A DNA stretch of 44,431 nucleotides from Leptolyngbyaceae cyanobacterium HOT.MB2.61. Its GTDB lineage: Bacteria > Cyanobacteriota > Cyanobacteriia > Leptolyngbyales > Leptolyngbyaceae. Shown here one piece after another: positions 25,433-35,486 of the stretch (positions are counted from its first letter, which is position 1; each line of letters starts with the position of its first letter). The notes under the pieces were generated by a model, which worked only from the letters and a program-made list of their open reading frames with translations, was not told the DNA's origin and searched no databases. The stretch spans positions 1 through 44,431 of the forward strand of contig JAIMBL010000013.1 in NCBI GenBank assembly GCA_023511615.1, given 5' to 3'. A program made the position numbers and the translations under genes.

Positions 25433-25867
25433 CTATCCCAGTTTAACCTTGACCACTTTGTTCTTTTCTTCTTCGGCTTTGGGCAGGGTCAGGTGCAAGA
25501 TGCCATCTTTATATTCGGCTTTCACGTCCGTGTTCTGAATCCGGGCAGGCAATGAAACAACCCGCTGGAATTTGCCATAGTAGAACTCGGAGCGGAAAAT
25601 TCCCTTATCTTCCGTTCTGCTTTCGGACTTGCGCTCACCGCTGATGGAAACCGAGTCAGCCGCAACCTGAACATCCAGATCTTTAATATCAATACCCGGC
25701 AACTCGGCTTTCAGGTGAATAGCATCTGGAGTTTCTTCCATTTCTACAACAGGTAAAAAGCGCTCACCATTTGTAGCGCTGATTGGGCTCAGTGTATCAA
25801 ACAGACGGTTCATTTCCCGCTGCAGGCTGGTAATTTCTCGAAGCGGTTCCCAACGAACAAGTGCCAT
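25433..25867 (-). CDS. hspA: Small heat shock protein, Hsp20/alpha-crystallin family
   Basis: This 144-aa small heat shock protein holds unfolded proteins for later refolding and may associate with membranes. The N-terminal arm (MALVRWEPLREITSLQREM) is typical of cyanobacterial HspA (Hsp17). The alpha-crystallin domain covers about residues 38-130, ending with the conserved A-x-x-K-D-G-I-L-x-L pattern (AEYKDGILHLTLPKA). A strong GAGGAGGT ribosome site lies at 25874-25881. Heat control through CIRCE or an RNA thermometer would be expected, but I see no CIRCE operator in the 94-base upstream gap, only a 7-bp complement (25868-25874 with 25948-25954). Confidence 0.93.
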   Translation of the reverse strand: MALVRWEPLREITSLQREMNRLFDTLSPISATNGERFLPVVEMEETPDAIHLKAELPGIDIKDLDVQVAADSVSISGERKSESRTEDKGIFRSEFYYGKFQRVVSLPARIQNTDVKAEYKDGILHLTLPKAEEEKNKVVKVKLG

Positions 25868-25961
25868 AGCTTGACCTCCTCGTTGTATGCATTTTTAAGA
25901 CTTGACTGGACCAGGCTCGTTATCCTCCTTGTCCTGATATCAAAGTATCAAGCTTCCCCAA

Positions 25962-26630
25962 TCAGGTGGGTTCGGTTCTTGACCCATCGACTGGTCGCAT
26001 TGCCGAACAATTATGGACTACAATCAACCGATCCATTCCTTCTTCCAGCGCTGGAGGGGCACCTATCAGAGAGCGGTGCATGTCCAGGATGATAGGGGGT
26101 GGAACCTGGCGATCGCGTTTCTCATTTCTCTCTAAGCACACCCACAGGGGCGGATTGAGCCACAACCCGGTGATGTAGTTAAAGCCAGAACTGTGGGCCA
26201 GGGCGATCGCTTCCCGCCGCTGTTTTCGGACGACGTTGGTGGCATCGTAAATGGCTGCTTGAACCATTCCAGCACTGATCTGCTGAACGGTTTGCTGGAA
26301 CTGCTTTTCTACCTCCTTCCAGACCTTCAGCCAGGGACCCTGAACTGCTTCATCGCCAAAAAGCTCGGCGCGAATCCGGTCAGTAGAAATTAACCGACGT
26401 TCAGGACACTCCTGCAAAAGCCTGGCAGCAACTGAAGATTTGCCACTCCCCGGAAGCCCAATTAGAAGAATCAGGTGGGGAGTGGGAGTGGGAAGAGTGA
26501 AGAGGTGATGAAGTGGATGGGTAGATGAGTGATAGGGGGATGGAGTAGTGGGGTGACAGAATGGATGGGTAGATAGGGAGTGGGATCTGGGGGCTAGGGA
26601 TTGTAGGAGTTTTAAATTTTGAATGTTCAC
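25962..26630 (-). CDS. P-loop kinase-like ATPase with a repeat-encoded N-terminus
   Basis: This is an AAA or predicted-kinase family protein (COG4639-like). Walker A is GLPGSGKS at residues 58-65, followed by RRLISTDRIRAELFGD, IYDATNVVRKQRREA and a C-terminal region with NEKRDRQVPPPIILDMHR. These are typical of small kinases that phosphorylate a sugar, tRNA or polynucleotide; the substrate is unknown. The first ~50 residues (SLSTHPFCHPTTPSPYHSST and the following stretch) are encoded by simple repeats (26490-26600 on the plus strand) and have no fold signature. The only in-frame start is the GTG at 26630, so the repeat either supplies the start or has displaced it. It lies between glgC (upstream) and hsp20 on the same strand. 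Confidence 0.7.
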   Translation of the reverse strand: MNIQNLKLLQSLAPRSHSLSTHPFCHPTTPSPYHSSTHPLHHLFTLPTPTPHLILLIGLPGSGKSSVAARLLQECPERRLISTDRIRAELFGDEAVQGPWLKVWKEVEKQFQQTVQQISAGMVQAAIYDATNVVRKQRREAIALAHSSGFNYITGLWLNPPLWVCLERNEKRDRQVPPPIILDMHRSLIGAPPALEEGMDRLIVVHNCSAMRPVDGSRTEPT

Positions 26631-26662
26631 CTGACCCCTGACCCCCTTCTAACAACTAACAA
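26480..26662. repeat. Simple-repeat tract at the kinase 5' end
   Basis: The plus strand reads as near-repeats of 'gtgggagtggg', 'ggatgggtagatgag' and 'gggtga', and ends with 'ctaacaactaacaaccaaaa' (26648-26667). The minus strand codes for the Ser/Pro/His/Thr-rich start of the kinase gene. Related tracts are near 10006, 21000, 23172 and 32268. Confidence 0.55.
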
Positions 26663-26672
26663 CCAAAAACTC

Positions 26673-27971
26673 CTAAATTACCATCCCATCGGGAATCACG
26701 GCATTTTTCAGCACAACTACGATGCCGCTGCGGATGTAGAAACCGAGGTTTTCCCGTTCGGCTTCTTCGACCCGGTCTTTGTTGATGATACGGACATTGC
26801 AGCCAATACGAGCGTTTTTGTCAATGATGGCTCGACGAATGATGGTATCGGCACCGATGCCGACGGCTGGAACATGATCACCGTCACAATTCTCTCCACT
26901 CTGGCGCTCGGCGAAAGGTTGGTAGTAGTCGGCTCCCATGATCAGGGTGTCTTCGATAGTGCTGCCTCCTTCAACCCGCGATCGCACCCCCAACACCGAA
27001 TGGGTGACGGAGCAGTTTTTCAAAATGCAGCCTTCGCTGATAATGGATTCCCGAATATGGCAATCCAACAGTTTGCTGGGCGGCAGGAAGCGGGTGCGGG
27101 TATAAATAGGTGCCTTTTCGTCGTAGAAGCTGAAGGGTGGGCGGGGTTGCTGGGTGAGGGCCAGGTTGGCATCATAAAAGGCGGCGATCGTTCCAATGTC
27201 TTCCCAGTAGCCCTTGAACAGGTAAGCCTGGATGTTGTAGTCAGCCGCGGAGGAAGGAATGATTTCTTTGCCAAAATCTGTTTGTTCCGGTGCCTGCCGC
27301 AGTAGTTTGCCCATCACCTCTTTCTTGAAGACGTAAATTCCCATCGAGGCGATGTAAGGAAATTGCTTTGCCTCATTAGGAGACAAACCCAGAACGGTAG
27401 TATCTACCTGCATCGCTGCCAGAGCATCCCCCTTGGGCTTCTCGCTGAAATTGATTACCCGTCCTGACTCATCAATCTTCATCAATCCAAAGTCAGAGGC
27501 GCGACGATTGTCCATCGGCACAACCGAGATGGTGATGTCTGCATCAGTTTCTCGGTGACGACGGACAAAATCGGCGTAATCCATCCGGTAGAGGTGGTCT
27601 CCGGATAGGATTAAATACTCGGAGACATCCCATTCCTGGAACAACCAGAGGTACTGCCGTACTGCATCTGCCGTCCCCTGGAACCAGTTCGGATTTTCTG
27701 GCGTTTGTTGAGCCGCCAACACTTCTACAAAACCATCATTAAACCCGCTAAAGTTATAGGCGCGGGCAAGATGACGGTTCAACGAAGCGGAGTTGAACTG
27801 GGTCAGAACGTAGATCTTGTAAATCTCTGAGTTGATGCAATTACTAACCGGAATGTCAATCAGCCGGTACTTACCTGCGATCGGTACAGCAGGCTTGGCA
27901 CGCTGTTTGGTCAATGGGTAAAGGCGAGTTCCTGCGCCACCACCCAGAATGATTGCCAATACTCTTTTCAC
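26673..27971 (-). CDS. glgC: Glucose-1-phosphate adenylyltransferase
   Basis: ADP-glucose pyrophosphorylase makes ADP-glucose from ATP and glucose-1-phosphate and is the control point of glycogen synthesis. Signatures include [35 protein letters not shown]-type sequence, [33 protein letters not shown] and the C-terminal beta-helix repeats with regulatory lysines ([17 protein letters not shown]). I place the start at GTG 27971 ([12 protein letters not shown]), giving 432 aa, the usual cyanobacterial size; the longer frame to 28037 adds 22 unconserved residues. It is divergent from the GH63 gene and precedes the P-loop kinase by 42 bases. Confidence 0.96.
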   Translation of the reverse strand: MKRVLAIILGGGAGTRLYPLTKQRAKPAVPIAGKYRLIDIPVSNCINSEIYKIYVLTQFNSASLNRHLARAYNFSGFNDGFVEVLAAQQTPENPNWFQGTADAVRQYLWLFQEWDVSEYLILSGDHLYRMDYADFVRRHRETDADITISVVPMDNRRASDFGLMKIDESGRVINFSEKPKGDALAAMQVDTTVLGLSPNEAKQFPYIASMGIYVFKKEVMGKLLRQAPEQTDFGKEIIPSSAADYNIQAYLFKGYWEDIGTIAAFYDANLALTQQPRPPFSFYDEKAPIYTRTRFLPPSKLLDCHIRESIISEGCILKNCSVTHSVLGVRSRVEGGSTIEDTLIMGADYYQPFAERQSGENCDGDHVPAVGIGADTIIRRAIIDKNARIGCNVRIINKDRVEEAERENLGFYIRSGIVVVLKNAVIPDGMVI

Positions 27972-28159
27972 GAGAACCCCCCTCTGCCAATCTGCGATCC
28001 CACCTAATAGTGTGTAATGGGACGGTACCGTTTGCAAGGTTTCCAGGCGACAAGAATCAAGTATTTGTTTGACAAATTTATTCTGCCTAAAGGCAGTTCT
28101 CAGGCAAAACTCAACTACCAGAAGCTTAATAAACGTAGCAGGATAGTTGGAAGCCAGCC

Positions 28160-30916
28160 ATGACTCCAGAAGAACAACGATTAGAGGACGATCGCACTCA
28201 AAAAATCCCCTGGCATAAGTGGGGGCCTTACCTGAGCGAACGTCAGTGGGGAACAGTGCGGGAAGACTATAGCCCCGATGGTTCTGCCTGGGACTATTTC
28301 AGCCATGATCAGGCTCGCTCCCGTGCCTACCGCTGGGGAGAGGACGGGATTGCCGGAATTTCCGATGAACACCAGCAGCTTTGTTTTGCGATCGCCCTCT
28401 GGAATGGGCAAGACCCCATTTTGAAAGAGCGCCTGTTTGGGCTGACCGGACCAGAAGGCAACCACGGAGAGGATGTCAAGGAATACTACTTCTACCTCGA
28501 CTGCACCCCCACCCACTCCTACATGAAGTGCCTTTACAAATATCCTCAACCGGCTTTTCCCTACACCCAACTGGTGGAGGAAAATCAGCGTCGGGGTAAG
28601 CAAGACCTGGAATTTGAACTCATGGATACCGGGGTATTTGACGAAGACCGCTATTTTGATGTTTTTGTGGAATATGCCAAGCAATCCCCCGAAGATATTC
28701 TGATCAAAATCACCGTTGTGAACCACGGACCAGAAGCCAAACCGCTTCATCTGCTGCCCACCCTCTGGTTTCGCAACACCTGGTCGTGGAACCGCAAGGA
28801 AAGCAAACCTGTTCTGAAAGCAATTCATTCCGAACCAAATCTTCACATCGTCGAAGCCTTTCACCGCAGGCTTGGCAAGCGATGGCTCTATTGTGAAGGG
28901 ATGGCCGCTTACAATCACATGTCCCTTTTATTTACTGAAAACGAAACTAACTCCGAACGGGTGTTTGGAGTTCCCAATGCCTCTCCCTATGTAAAAGATG
29001 GCATCAACCACTATGTGGTCGAGGGGGAAACAGAAGCCATCAATCCAGACCAGATAGGCACCAAAGCCGCTGCCCATTATGTTTTGAACCTGGGGGCCGG
29101 GGAAACGAAAACGATTCGGCTGCGCTTCAACAACATTCCGCCCTACCAGGATGGAGCCACGAGCATTCCATTTGTGGACTTTGATGATATCTTTACCACC
29201 CGTCAGCAGGAAGCAGATGCCTTCTATCAACGTCTTACGCCTTTTCCACTGGATGACGATCGCCGCCGAATTCAGCGGCAGGCCTTTGCTGGCATGCTGT
29301 GGAGCAAGCAGTATTATCACTACACTGTGGACACCTGGCTGAAGGGCGATCCGGATGCTGTTCCCCCACCCCCGCAACGCAGAAAGGGAAGAAATCATGA
29401 TTGGATTCACCTGGACAGTGAAGACATCATTTCCATGTGCGACAAGTGGGAGTATCCCTGGTTTGCCGCCTGGGATCTGGCATTCCACTGTATTCCCCTG
29501 GCCATGATTGACCCGGAGTTTGCCAAACACCAGTTAGATCTGCTGACGCGGGAATGGTACATGCATCCGAATGGGCAAATTCCAGCCTACGAGTGGGCAT
29601 TTAGCGATGTGAATCCGCCAGTCCACGCGTGGGCCACCTGGCGCGTTTACAAGATTGAGCAAAAGATGTGGGGACGGAGCGATCGCCTGTTTCTGGAGCG
29701 GGTTTTTCAAAAGCTCCTGCTCAACTTTACCTGGTGGGTCAATCGCAAGGATGTGGAAGGCAAAAACGTCTTTCAGGGAGGTTTTTTGGGGCTGGATAAC
29801 ATTGGTGTATTTGACCGCAGTGCGGCGCTGCCGACGGGAGGCCATATCAACCAATCGGATGGAACAAGCTGGATGGGCATGTATTGCCTGAATATGCTGG
29901 CGATCGCCCTGGAATTGGCAAAAGCCAACCCCGCTTATGAAGACATTGCAACCAAGTTCTTTGAACATTTCATCTATATTGCAGATGCCATGAACCACAT
30001 TGGCGAAGGAGAAGCCAACCTGTGGGATGAGGAAGATGGCTTTTATTATGATGTGCTACACCTGCCGGATGGACGTCAAATCCCGATGAAAGTGCGCTCT
30101 ATGGTGGGGTTGATTCCCCTGTTTGCGATTGAAACGATCGAGCCCGAAATCCTGGACAAGTTACCAGCTTTTAGAGAGCGATTGGAATGGTTCATTGAAA
30201 ACCGTCCCGATCTGTGTCGAAATGTAGCCTGTATGCGGACGCAGGGTGTGGGAGCCCGCAGGCTGTTGGCGATCGTCCACGGGGACAGACTTCGCCGTAT
30301 TTTGCAAAAAATGCTGGACGAATCCGAATTCTTGGGGCCCTACGGTATTCGCTCCGTTTCCCGCTACCATGCTGAGTACCCCTATGTCTTCTATGCCAAT
30401 GGCAATGAGTTTCGAGTGGATTACACCCCCGCCGAATCAACCAGTGGTTTATTTGGCGGCAACTCCAACTGGAGGGGGCCGGTCTGGTTTCCGGTCAACT
30501 TCCTGCTGATTGAGTCGTTACAAAAGTTCCACTACTACCTGGGCGATGATTTCAAGGTGGAGTGCCCCACCGGTTCAGGGCGGATGCTGACCCTGTGGGA
30601 AGTGGCCTGTGAACTTTCTCAACGACTAACGCGCATCTTCCTCACCAACGCGACGGGTCAACGTCCGGTTTATGGAGCGAGCAACAAATTCCAGACCGAT
30701 CCTCACTGGCGCGACTACATCCTGTTCTACGAATACTTCCACGGGGATACAGGGGCAGGAATTGGAGCCAGCCACCAGACAGGCTGGACCGGGTTGGTGG
30801 CCAAACTGATTCAGCAGTATGGCGAATACAGCGCTCAAAACCGCGCTCCAGATTGGCAAAAAAGACAACCACAGTCCGTTTTAGAAGAAATTGTGGAATC
30901 TATTGCCCTCAAGTGA
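28160..30916 (+). CDS. GH63-family alpha-glucosidase
   Basis: This 918-aa soluble protein belongs to glycoside hydrolase family 63 (mannosyl-oligosaccharide glucosidase-like), with an N-terminal beta-sandwich region and a C-terminal (alpha/alpha)6 barrel. It should hydrolyse an alpha-glucoside by inversion; the natural substrate may be a glucosylglycerol-, glucosylglycerate- or trehalose-type compound rather than glycoprotein. The likely acid is Asp439 (FAAWDLAFH) and the likely base Glu858 ([10 protein letters not shown]). [15 protein letters not shown] and [20 protein letters not shown] are typical of the group. No signal peptide, so cytoplasmic. It lies divergently beside glgC, which suggests a link to glucan or glucoside metabolism. 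The substrate is inferred only. Confidence 0.87.
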   Translation: MTPEEQRLEDDRTQKIPWHKWGPYLSERQWGTVREDYSPDGSAWDYFSHDQARSRAYRWGEDGIAGISDEHQQLCFAIALWNGQDPILKERLFGLTGPEGNHGEDVKEYYFYLDCTPTHSYMKCLYKYPQPAFPYTQLVEENQRRGKQDLEFELMDTGVFDEDRYFDVFVEYAKQSPEDILIKITVVNHGPEAKPLHLLPTLWFRNTWSWNRKESKPVLKAIHSEPNLHIVEAFHRRLGKRWLYCEGMAAYNHMSLLFTENETNSERVFGVPNASPYVKDGINHYVVEGETEAINPDQIGTKAAAHYVLNLGAGETKTIRLRFNNIPPYQDGATSIPFVDFDDIFTTRQQEADAFYQRLTPFPLDDDRRRIQRQAFAGMLWSKQYYHYTVDTWLKGDPDAVPPPPQRRKGRNHDWIHLDSEDIISMCDKWEYPWFAAWDLAFHCIPLAMIDPEFAKHQLDLLTREWYMHPNGQIPAYEWAFSDVNPPVHAWATWRVYKIEQKMWGRSDRLFLERVFQKLLLNFTWWVNRKDVEGKNVFQGGFLGLDNIGVFDRSAALPTGGHINQSDGTSWMGMYCLNMLAIALELAKANPAYEDIATKFFEHFIYIADAMNHIGEGEANLWDEEDGFYYDVLHLPDGRQIPMKVRSMVGLIPLFAIETIEPEILDKLPAFRERLEWFIENRPDLCRNVACMRTQGVGARRLLAIVHGDRLRRILQKMLDESEFLGPYGIRSVSRYHAEYPYVFYANGNEFRVDYTPAESTSGLFGGNSNWRGPVWFPVNFLLIESLQKFHYYLGDDFKVECPTGSGRMLTLWEVACELSQRLTRIFLTNATGQRPVYGASNKFQTDPHWRDYILFYEYFHGDTGAGIGASHQTGWTGLVAKLIQQYGEYSAQNRAPDWQKRQPQSVLEEIVESIALK

Positions 30917-30998
30917 AACCAGGCTCGCTCAGAATCGAGTTTCTACTGACGATCGCGACCACTTGACGTTAGCCTAAAACTATCCGGCATTCATACCA

Positions 30999-31078
30999 CT
31001 ACTGCTGCAAACCCTAAATTTTGCAACATGGGGATTTGGGGTCTGCATCCCCAGCACAGCTTTCGTTTTGCGTACTAC
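30999..31078 (-). repeat. Dispersed repeat family E, copy 2
   Basis: Read on the minus strand this begins TAGTACGCAAAACGAAAGC and ends TTGCAAAATTTAGGGTTTGC, matching the ends of 20085-20190. Its middle holds a TGGGGAT/ATCCCCA stem-loop. It lies just upstream of egtD and would be part of its leader. Confidence 0.6.
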
Positions 31079-31098
31079 AACAAGGAGAACAGACCGTA

Positions 31099-32112
31099 AT
31101 GATTGGACACCAGGAAAGCCCCCGCCTTCGCTGGATTGTGCTCAATTCCGCTGAGGCAGAGGCTGATGAAGGCTTGGACATCATCCAGGGGTTGCAGCAA
31201 ACTCCCAAATACCTTCCCTGCCGTTACTTTTATGACGATCGCGGTTCCCAACTTTTTGAAAACATTACTGACCTGCCAGAGTATTACCCCACCCGCACCG
31301 AACAGTCTATTCTGGAAAACTGCGCCTTAGACATTGCCCGCTTAACCGGGTCTTGCGAACTGGTAGAACTGGGTAGCGGTAGCTCTCGAAAAACGCGAAT
31401 TCTGCTGGAAGCCTACGACAGGTTGCACAACGAGCTGCAATACTGTCCAATTGATGTCAGTGCCGGAATTTTAAAGACCACAGCGCTCGACCTGCTGAAT
31501 TGCTACCCCCGACTTAAACTGTGTGGTCTGGCAGGAACCTATGAACAGGCTCTGGCCCAACTTCCCCCTAGAGAACTGGAAAACCGGATGCTGATCTTCC
31601 TGGGCAGCACGATTGGCAATTTGAATCAGGAAGAGTGCGATCGCTTCCTTACCCTCATCCAGCAAGCCCTTGAACCGGGAGAGTTTTTTCTTCTCGGTGT
31701 AGACCTGCAAAAGGATATTTCAATCATTGAAGCGGCCTATAACGATGCCCAGGGAATCACTGCCGCCTTCAATCTCAACATTCTCAACCACCTCAACTGG
31801 CGGTTTCAGGGGAATTTTGACCTGGATCAATTCGAACATTGGGCATTCTATAATCCGATCAAGAACCAGATAGAAATGCACCTCCGCAGCCTCACCTCGC
31901 AAACGGCCAGGCTAGACGTCCTCAATTTCCAGGTGGCTCTGAAAGAGGGCGAAACTATCCACACCGAAATTTCCCGCAAGTTCCATCTCCCAACCCTGAT
32001 GGCAACCCTGGAAGCTAAGGCCCTGAAGCCACTGCAGACTTGGACTGATTCCAATGCCTGGTTTGGTCTGATCCTGTGCCAGCGCCAATGTGTGGGGACA
32101 GAGTGTCCATAA
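31099..32112 (+). CDS. egtD: L-histidine N-alpha-methyltransferase (EgtD)
   Basis: EgtD adds three methyl groups from S-adenosylmethionine to histidine to give hercynine, the first step toward ergothioneine, an antioxidant thiol. Family features are PKYLPCRYFYDDRGSQLFE, LPEYYPTRTEQ, the SAM loop VELGSGSSRKT (about residues 89-99), YCPIDVSAGIL, MLIFLGSTIGN, FLLGVDLQKD and IHTEISRKFH. Length is 337 aa from the ATG at 31099, with AAGGAG 11 bases upstream; the open frame begins earlier at a TTG at 31021 inside a repeat. The partner EgtB is not beside it, which is unusual for ergothioneine loci, so either it is elsewhere or this copy works alone. Confidence 0.92.
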   Translation: MIGHQESPRLRWIVLNSAEAEADEGLDIIQGLQQTPKYLPCRYFYDDRGSQLFENITDLPEYYPTRTEQSILENCALDIARLTGSCELVELGSGSSRKTRILLEAYDRLHNELQYCPIDVSAGILKTTALDLLNCYPRLKLCGLAGTYEQALAQLPPRELENRMLIFLGSTIGNLNQEECDRFLTLIQQALEPGEFFLLGVDLQKDISIIEAAYNDAQGITAAFNLNILNHLNWRFQGNFDLDQFEHWAFYNPIKNQIEMHLRSLTSQTARLDVLNFQVALKEGETIHTEISRKFHLPTLMATLEAKALKPLQTWTDSNAWFGLILCQRQCVGTECP

Positions 32113-32159
32113 TAAAAATGTGTCCCCAACAGGCGCATGAACACTATCAACTGTGAATC

Positions 32160-35111
32160 ATGTTCCGTTTTCCCATCGCACTCACAACCCTGGCGGCCCT
32201 GCTTTCCAACCCTGCCCTCCCTCCTTCCAGCGCTACAACTTCAGACCTGCAAAGCTCACCAATCGTTTTCTCCCCTATCGCTCCATCCCCTCACCCGTCA
32301 CCCCTTACTCGTCACCCCTCATTCACCAACAACCAGCAACGAACCACTAACAACTCTTTCTTCCTCGCCCAGTCCTCCCGACAGGCAGAAGCTGATCGCC
32401 TGTTGGAGCAGGGTATTCAGCAGTGGCGGGCGAGTCAATATCAAGAATCGCTTCAGTTATTGCAGCAGGCGTTAACCCTCTTTCGTGAATTGAAGGATCA
32501 ACCGAAACAGGTGAAAACCTTGCGCAATCTTGGGAACGTTTATTACCTCCAGTCAAACTACAATCAGGCTGTTTTCTATTATCAACAAAGCCTTGAACTG
32601 GCCAGAAAGATTCAGGATCGGGAAGGAGAGGCGGGAGCCCTGGGCAATTTGGGTGTGGTGGCTGCGGGTTTGGGTAACTATCGTCAAGCAGGCCAATACT
32701 ACGAGCAGGCTCTTCCTATCTATCGTCAGGTGAACGATCGCCTGGGGGAGGGGCAAACGCTGGGGAATCTGGGAGAAGTTGCCTATGGTCTGGGAGACTA
32801 TCCCAAAGCGATCGCCTACCTCCAGCAAGCTCTTGCCATTGCCCGCGAACTCAAAGATCGTCAGCTAGAAGCGAACACTCTGGGCACTCTGGGCGTGGTT
32901 TACTACAGTCTAAGCGACTATTCTAAAGCGATTGAATACAATCAACAGCAGTTAATGACTGCCCGCAATCTCAAAGATCGTCATGGTGAAGCGGCAGCAC
33001 TGAATAATATCGCTAATAGTTATCACGCTCAGGGAGATTATGGAACTGCGATTGCCTTCCATGAGCAGCGGTTGGTCATCTCTCGTGAAATTGGCGATCG
33101 CATCGGGGAAGCCCAGTCTCTCAAAAACCTTAGCAGTATCTACTACGATTTGGGCAATTACTCCGAAGCCATCCAAAAGGCATTTGACAGCCTCGCTATT
33201 GCCCGCGCCATCAAAAACCGCGCGGCTGAAGCTTCTGTTATGACCAATATTGGAAACCTGTACCTGTTTTTGCAGGACTATCCGAAAGCGATTGAATATC
33301 ACCAGCAGCGCCTGGCGATCGCTCAGGAAATGGAAGACCTCAGTGGCACCGGGACGGCTTTGATTAATCTGGGAAATACCTATAAGCGGATGGGGCAAAT
33401 CGAAAAATCGGTTAAGTCTTATCAGCAGGCATTGACCATCGCCCGCAAACTTCAAGACCGGGGTCAGGAAAGTGCCTGCCTGCTGAACTTAGGCGTTGTC
33501 TACGATGATTTAGGGCAGTATGGAAAGGCCGCCGAATATCACCAGCAGGCATTGGCGATCGCCCGCCAAACGAAAGACCGTGCTACAGAAGCTTACATCC
33601 TGAACAACCTGGGTAACACTCAATTCAAGGCAGGCGATTTGATGGCCGCCGAAACGACCCTAACCGCTGGGCTAAAAATCTGGGAAACTCTGCGTGCCAA
33701 CCTGGGTACCAGTGACTTCAACAAAATCTCCATTTTTGAACAGCAAGCCCGCACCTATCGCCTGCTACAACGGGTTCTAGTGGCCCAAAATAAAACGACT
33801 GTTGCCTTAGAAATTGCTGAACGGGGACGGGCAAGGGCTTTTGTAGAAATGTTGTCCAGACGGTTAACCCCCAATTCTCAAAACTCTTCAGCCCTCTCAT
33901 CTACAGCCACCACCAGTCCATCGATTGACCGAATCAAACAAATTGCCAGAGCGCAAAATTCCACTCTGGTGCAGTACTCCATCACCTATGAAGATGTGCT
34001 CGTCGATGGCAAGGTTGCGGCACGGGAAACTGAACTGTATATCTGGGCGATCGCTCCCAACGGCACCATCCATTTCCGCAAAGTTGACCTCAAACCCCTC
34101 TGGCAGCAGAAAATGTCCCTCACCGACCTGGTTTCTATCAACCGGGAAACTCTGGGTGTGCGAGGCCGGGGGCTAGCCATAGTCACCAGTGCAGAAGCAG
34201 GACAGGTCAGTCATCCCAATTCTCGGCTGTATGAGTTTTTGATCCAGCCGATCGCCAATGCTCTGCCCAAGGACCCCAGTGCTCGCGTTACCTTCATTCC
34301 CCAGGGAGTCTTATTCCTGGTGCCCTTCGCTGCCCTGAAGACCCCTTCTGGTCAGTTTCTGATTGAACAGCACACCATTCTGACGGCCCCATCGATTCAG
34401 GTCCTGGAATTCACCCAGCAATTCAGAAAGCAGGGAAGAGGAGGTCTCTTCTCTGGTGTTTCCCCAGGGAGGGGAGAGCACCTCTCCCGTACTTCCGCTC
34501 TGGTCGTGGGCAATCCAACGATGCCGAAGCTTCCTGCCCAGATTGATCGACCGGCGGAATCACTAGAGCCATTAGCCGGTGCAGAACGGGAGGCAAACGA
34601 AATCGCTCCCTTGTTGGGAACTCAGGCACTGACAGGTGATCGTGCCACCAAAGCTGCTATTGTTAAACTCATGCCGCAGCACCAAATCATTCACCTGGCA
34701 ACCCACGGCTTGCTGGATGATTTTAAGGGATTGGGCATTCCGGGCGCGATCGCCCTTGCCCCTTCCGGTAAAGACAATGGTCTACTGACTGCCGACGAAA
34801 TTCTGAACCTGAAACTAAAGGCTGAACTTGTCGTTCTGAGCGCCTGCGATACCGGAAGGGGCCGCATTACCGGAGATGGGGTGATTGGTTTATCCCGCTC
34901 GTTCATTACCGCTGGCGTCTCCAGCATCATCGTTTCCCTCTGGGCTGTACCCGACTCCCCCACCGCCTCCCTGATGACTGAATTTTATCAAGCCCTGAAA
35001 CGCAATCCAGATAAGGCCCAGGCACTGAGACAGGCAATGCTGAAGACCATGCAACGGTATCCCAATCCACGCGACTGGGCTGCCTTCAGCCTGATCGGAG
35101 AAGCAGAGTAG
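32160..35111 (+). CDS. TPR-CHAT protein (caspase-like peptidase domain)
   Basis: This 983-aa protein combines about ten tetratricopeptide repeats (residues ~75-500) with a C-terminal CHAT domain (~590-980) of the caspase-HetF-associated protease clan. The catalytic dyad is intact: His849 (HLATHGLLDDF) and Cys896 (LSACDTGRG). Such proteins are likely to bind partners through the TPRs and may cut a specific protein. The start has a signal-peptide-like segment (MFRFPIALTTLAALLSNP), then a Ser/Pro/Thr/Asn-rich insert encoded by simple repeats (32268-32365), then the conserved AQSSRQAEADRLLEQG. The TPR region is itself a ~120-bp tandem DNA repeat. It lies 47 bases after egtD and may be co-transcribed. 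Target unknown. Confidence 0.88.
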   Translation: MFRFPIALTTLAALLSNPALPPSSATTSDLQSSPIVFSPIAPSPHPSPLTRHPSFTNNQQRTTNNSFFLAQSSRQAEADRLLEQGIQQWRASQYQESLQLLQQALTLFRELKDQPKQVKTLRNLGNVYYLQSNYNQAVFYYQQSLELARKIQDREGEAGALGNLGVVAAGLGNYRQAGQYYEQALPIYRQVNDRLGEGQTLGNLGEVAYGLGDYPKAIAYLQQALAIARELKDRQLEANTLGTLGVVYYSLSDYSKAIEYNQQQLMTARNLKDRHGEAAALNNIANSYHAQGDYGTAIAFHEQRLVISREIGDRIGEAQSLKNLSSIYYDLGNYSEAIQKAFDSLAIARAIKNRAAEASVMTNIGNLYLFLQDYPKAIEYHQQRLAIAQEMEDLSGTGTALINLGNTYKRMGQIEKSVKSYQQALTIARKLQDRGQESACLLNLGVVYDDLGQYGKAAEYHQQALAIARQTKDRATEAYILNNLGNTQFKAGDLMAAETTLTAGLKIWETLRANLGTSDFNKISIFEQQARTYRLLQRVLVAQNKTTVALEIAERGRARAFVEMLSRRLTPNSQNSSALSSTATTSPSIDRIKQIARAQNSTLVQYSITYEDVLVDGKVAARETELYIWAIAPNGTIHFRKVDLKPLWQQKMSLTDLVSINRETLGVRGRGLAIVTSAEAGQVSHPNSRLYEFLIQPIANALPKDPSARVTFIPQGVLFLVPFAALKTPSGQFLIEQHTILTAPSIQVLEFTQQFRKQGRGGLFSGVSPGRGEHLSRTSALVVGNPTMPKLPAQIDRPAESLEPLAGAEREANEIAPLLGTQALTGDRATKAAIVKLMPQHQIIHLATHGLLDDFKGLGIPGAIALAPSGKDNGLLTADEILNLKLKAELVVLSACDTGRGRITGDGVIGLSRSFITAGVSSIIVSLWAVPDSPTASLMTEFYQALKRNPDKAQALRQAMLKTMQRYPNPRDWAAFSLIGEAE
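32268..32365. repeat. Simple repeat inside the TPR-CHAT reading frame
   Basis: The sequence 'ctcacccgtcacccctta...caacaaccagcaacgaacca' is the reverse of the 'gttgttggttgtt...ggggtgagg' tracts found between genes elsewhere. Here it is in frame, between the signal-peptide-like start and the first TPR, coding for a flexible linker. Confidence 0.55.
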
Positions 35112-35486
35112 TGCTCTACCTCATTACAAATCACGCCACAATGACTACTGCTATAAGACATAGAATGGGCACGCTTTGCTTTGCCCGTCCTATTACGATC
35201 ACAGGATTAATGATTCCCGAATCACTCAATGCACCTGTTGCCATCACTGATTTTCTGGAGGGCAATCACCGATTCCTACCTGCACTATCACCTCACTCGA
35301 TAGAAGTGCAAGGCATAGTAAGAATATGAGCCCTGGTTTAATCGGCTCTCCCGGCTTGCTGGTGAAAGAGTCGCTTATGCTACTCCTTCATCTCAAATAC
35401 AACCCCTGGAATATTGATTTTGTTTTGGTAAAAAGCTTCTCGTGTCACCAAATTCCCAGGAGAGCCATCTGCTGTTGGTGGATTGC
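35112..35486. other. Intergenic region with family A element
   Basis: Between the TPR-CHAT and HD genes lies a copy of repeat A (35344-35466). A 72-codon frame from 35111 has no recognisable feature and overlaps the end of the CHAT gene, so I do not call it. The remaining sequence is unremarkable. Confidence 0.5.
35344..35466 (-). repeat. Two-hairpin MITE-like element, family A, copy 2
   Basis: It has perfect 8-bp ends GGCTCTCC and GGAGAGCC, flanked on both sides by ATC, a possible 3-bp target duplication. The stem GAAAGAGT/ACT-CTT is degenerate here. Read on the minus strand it has the same order as copies 1 and 3. It ends 20 bases before the ATG of the HD gene. Confidence 0.75.

Noticed and set aside
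25868-25961. CIRCE or RNA thermometer before hsp20
   Set aside because: No TTAGCACTC/GAGTGCTAA pair is present; the only complement found (7 bp) leaves the ribosome site unpaired.
35111-35329. 72-codon frame after the TPR-CHAT gene
   Set aside because: It starts at a GTG overlapping the CHAT stop region, has no recognisable feature and no ribosome site, and ends just before the mobile element.
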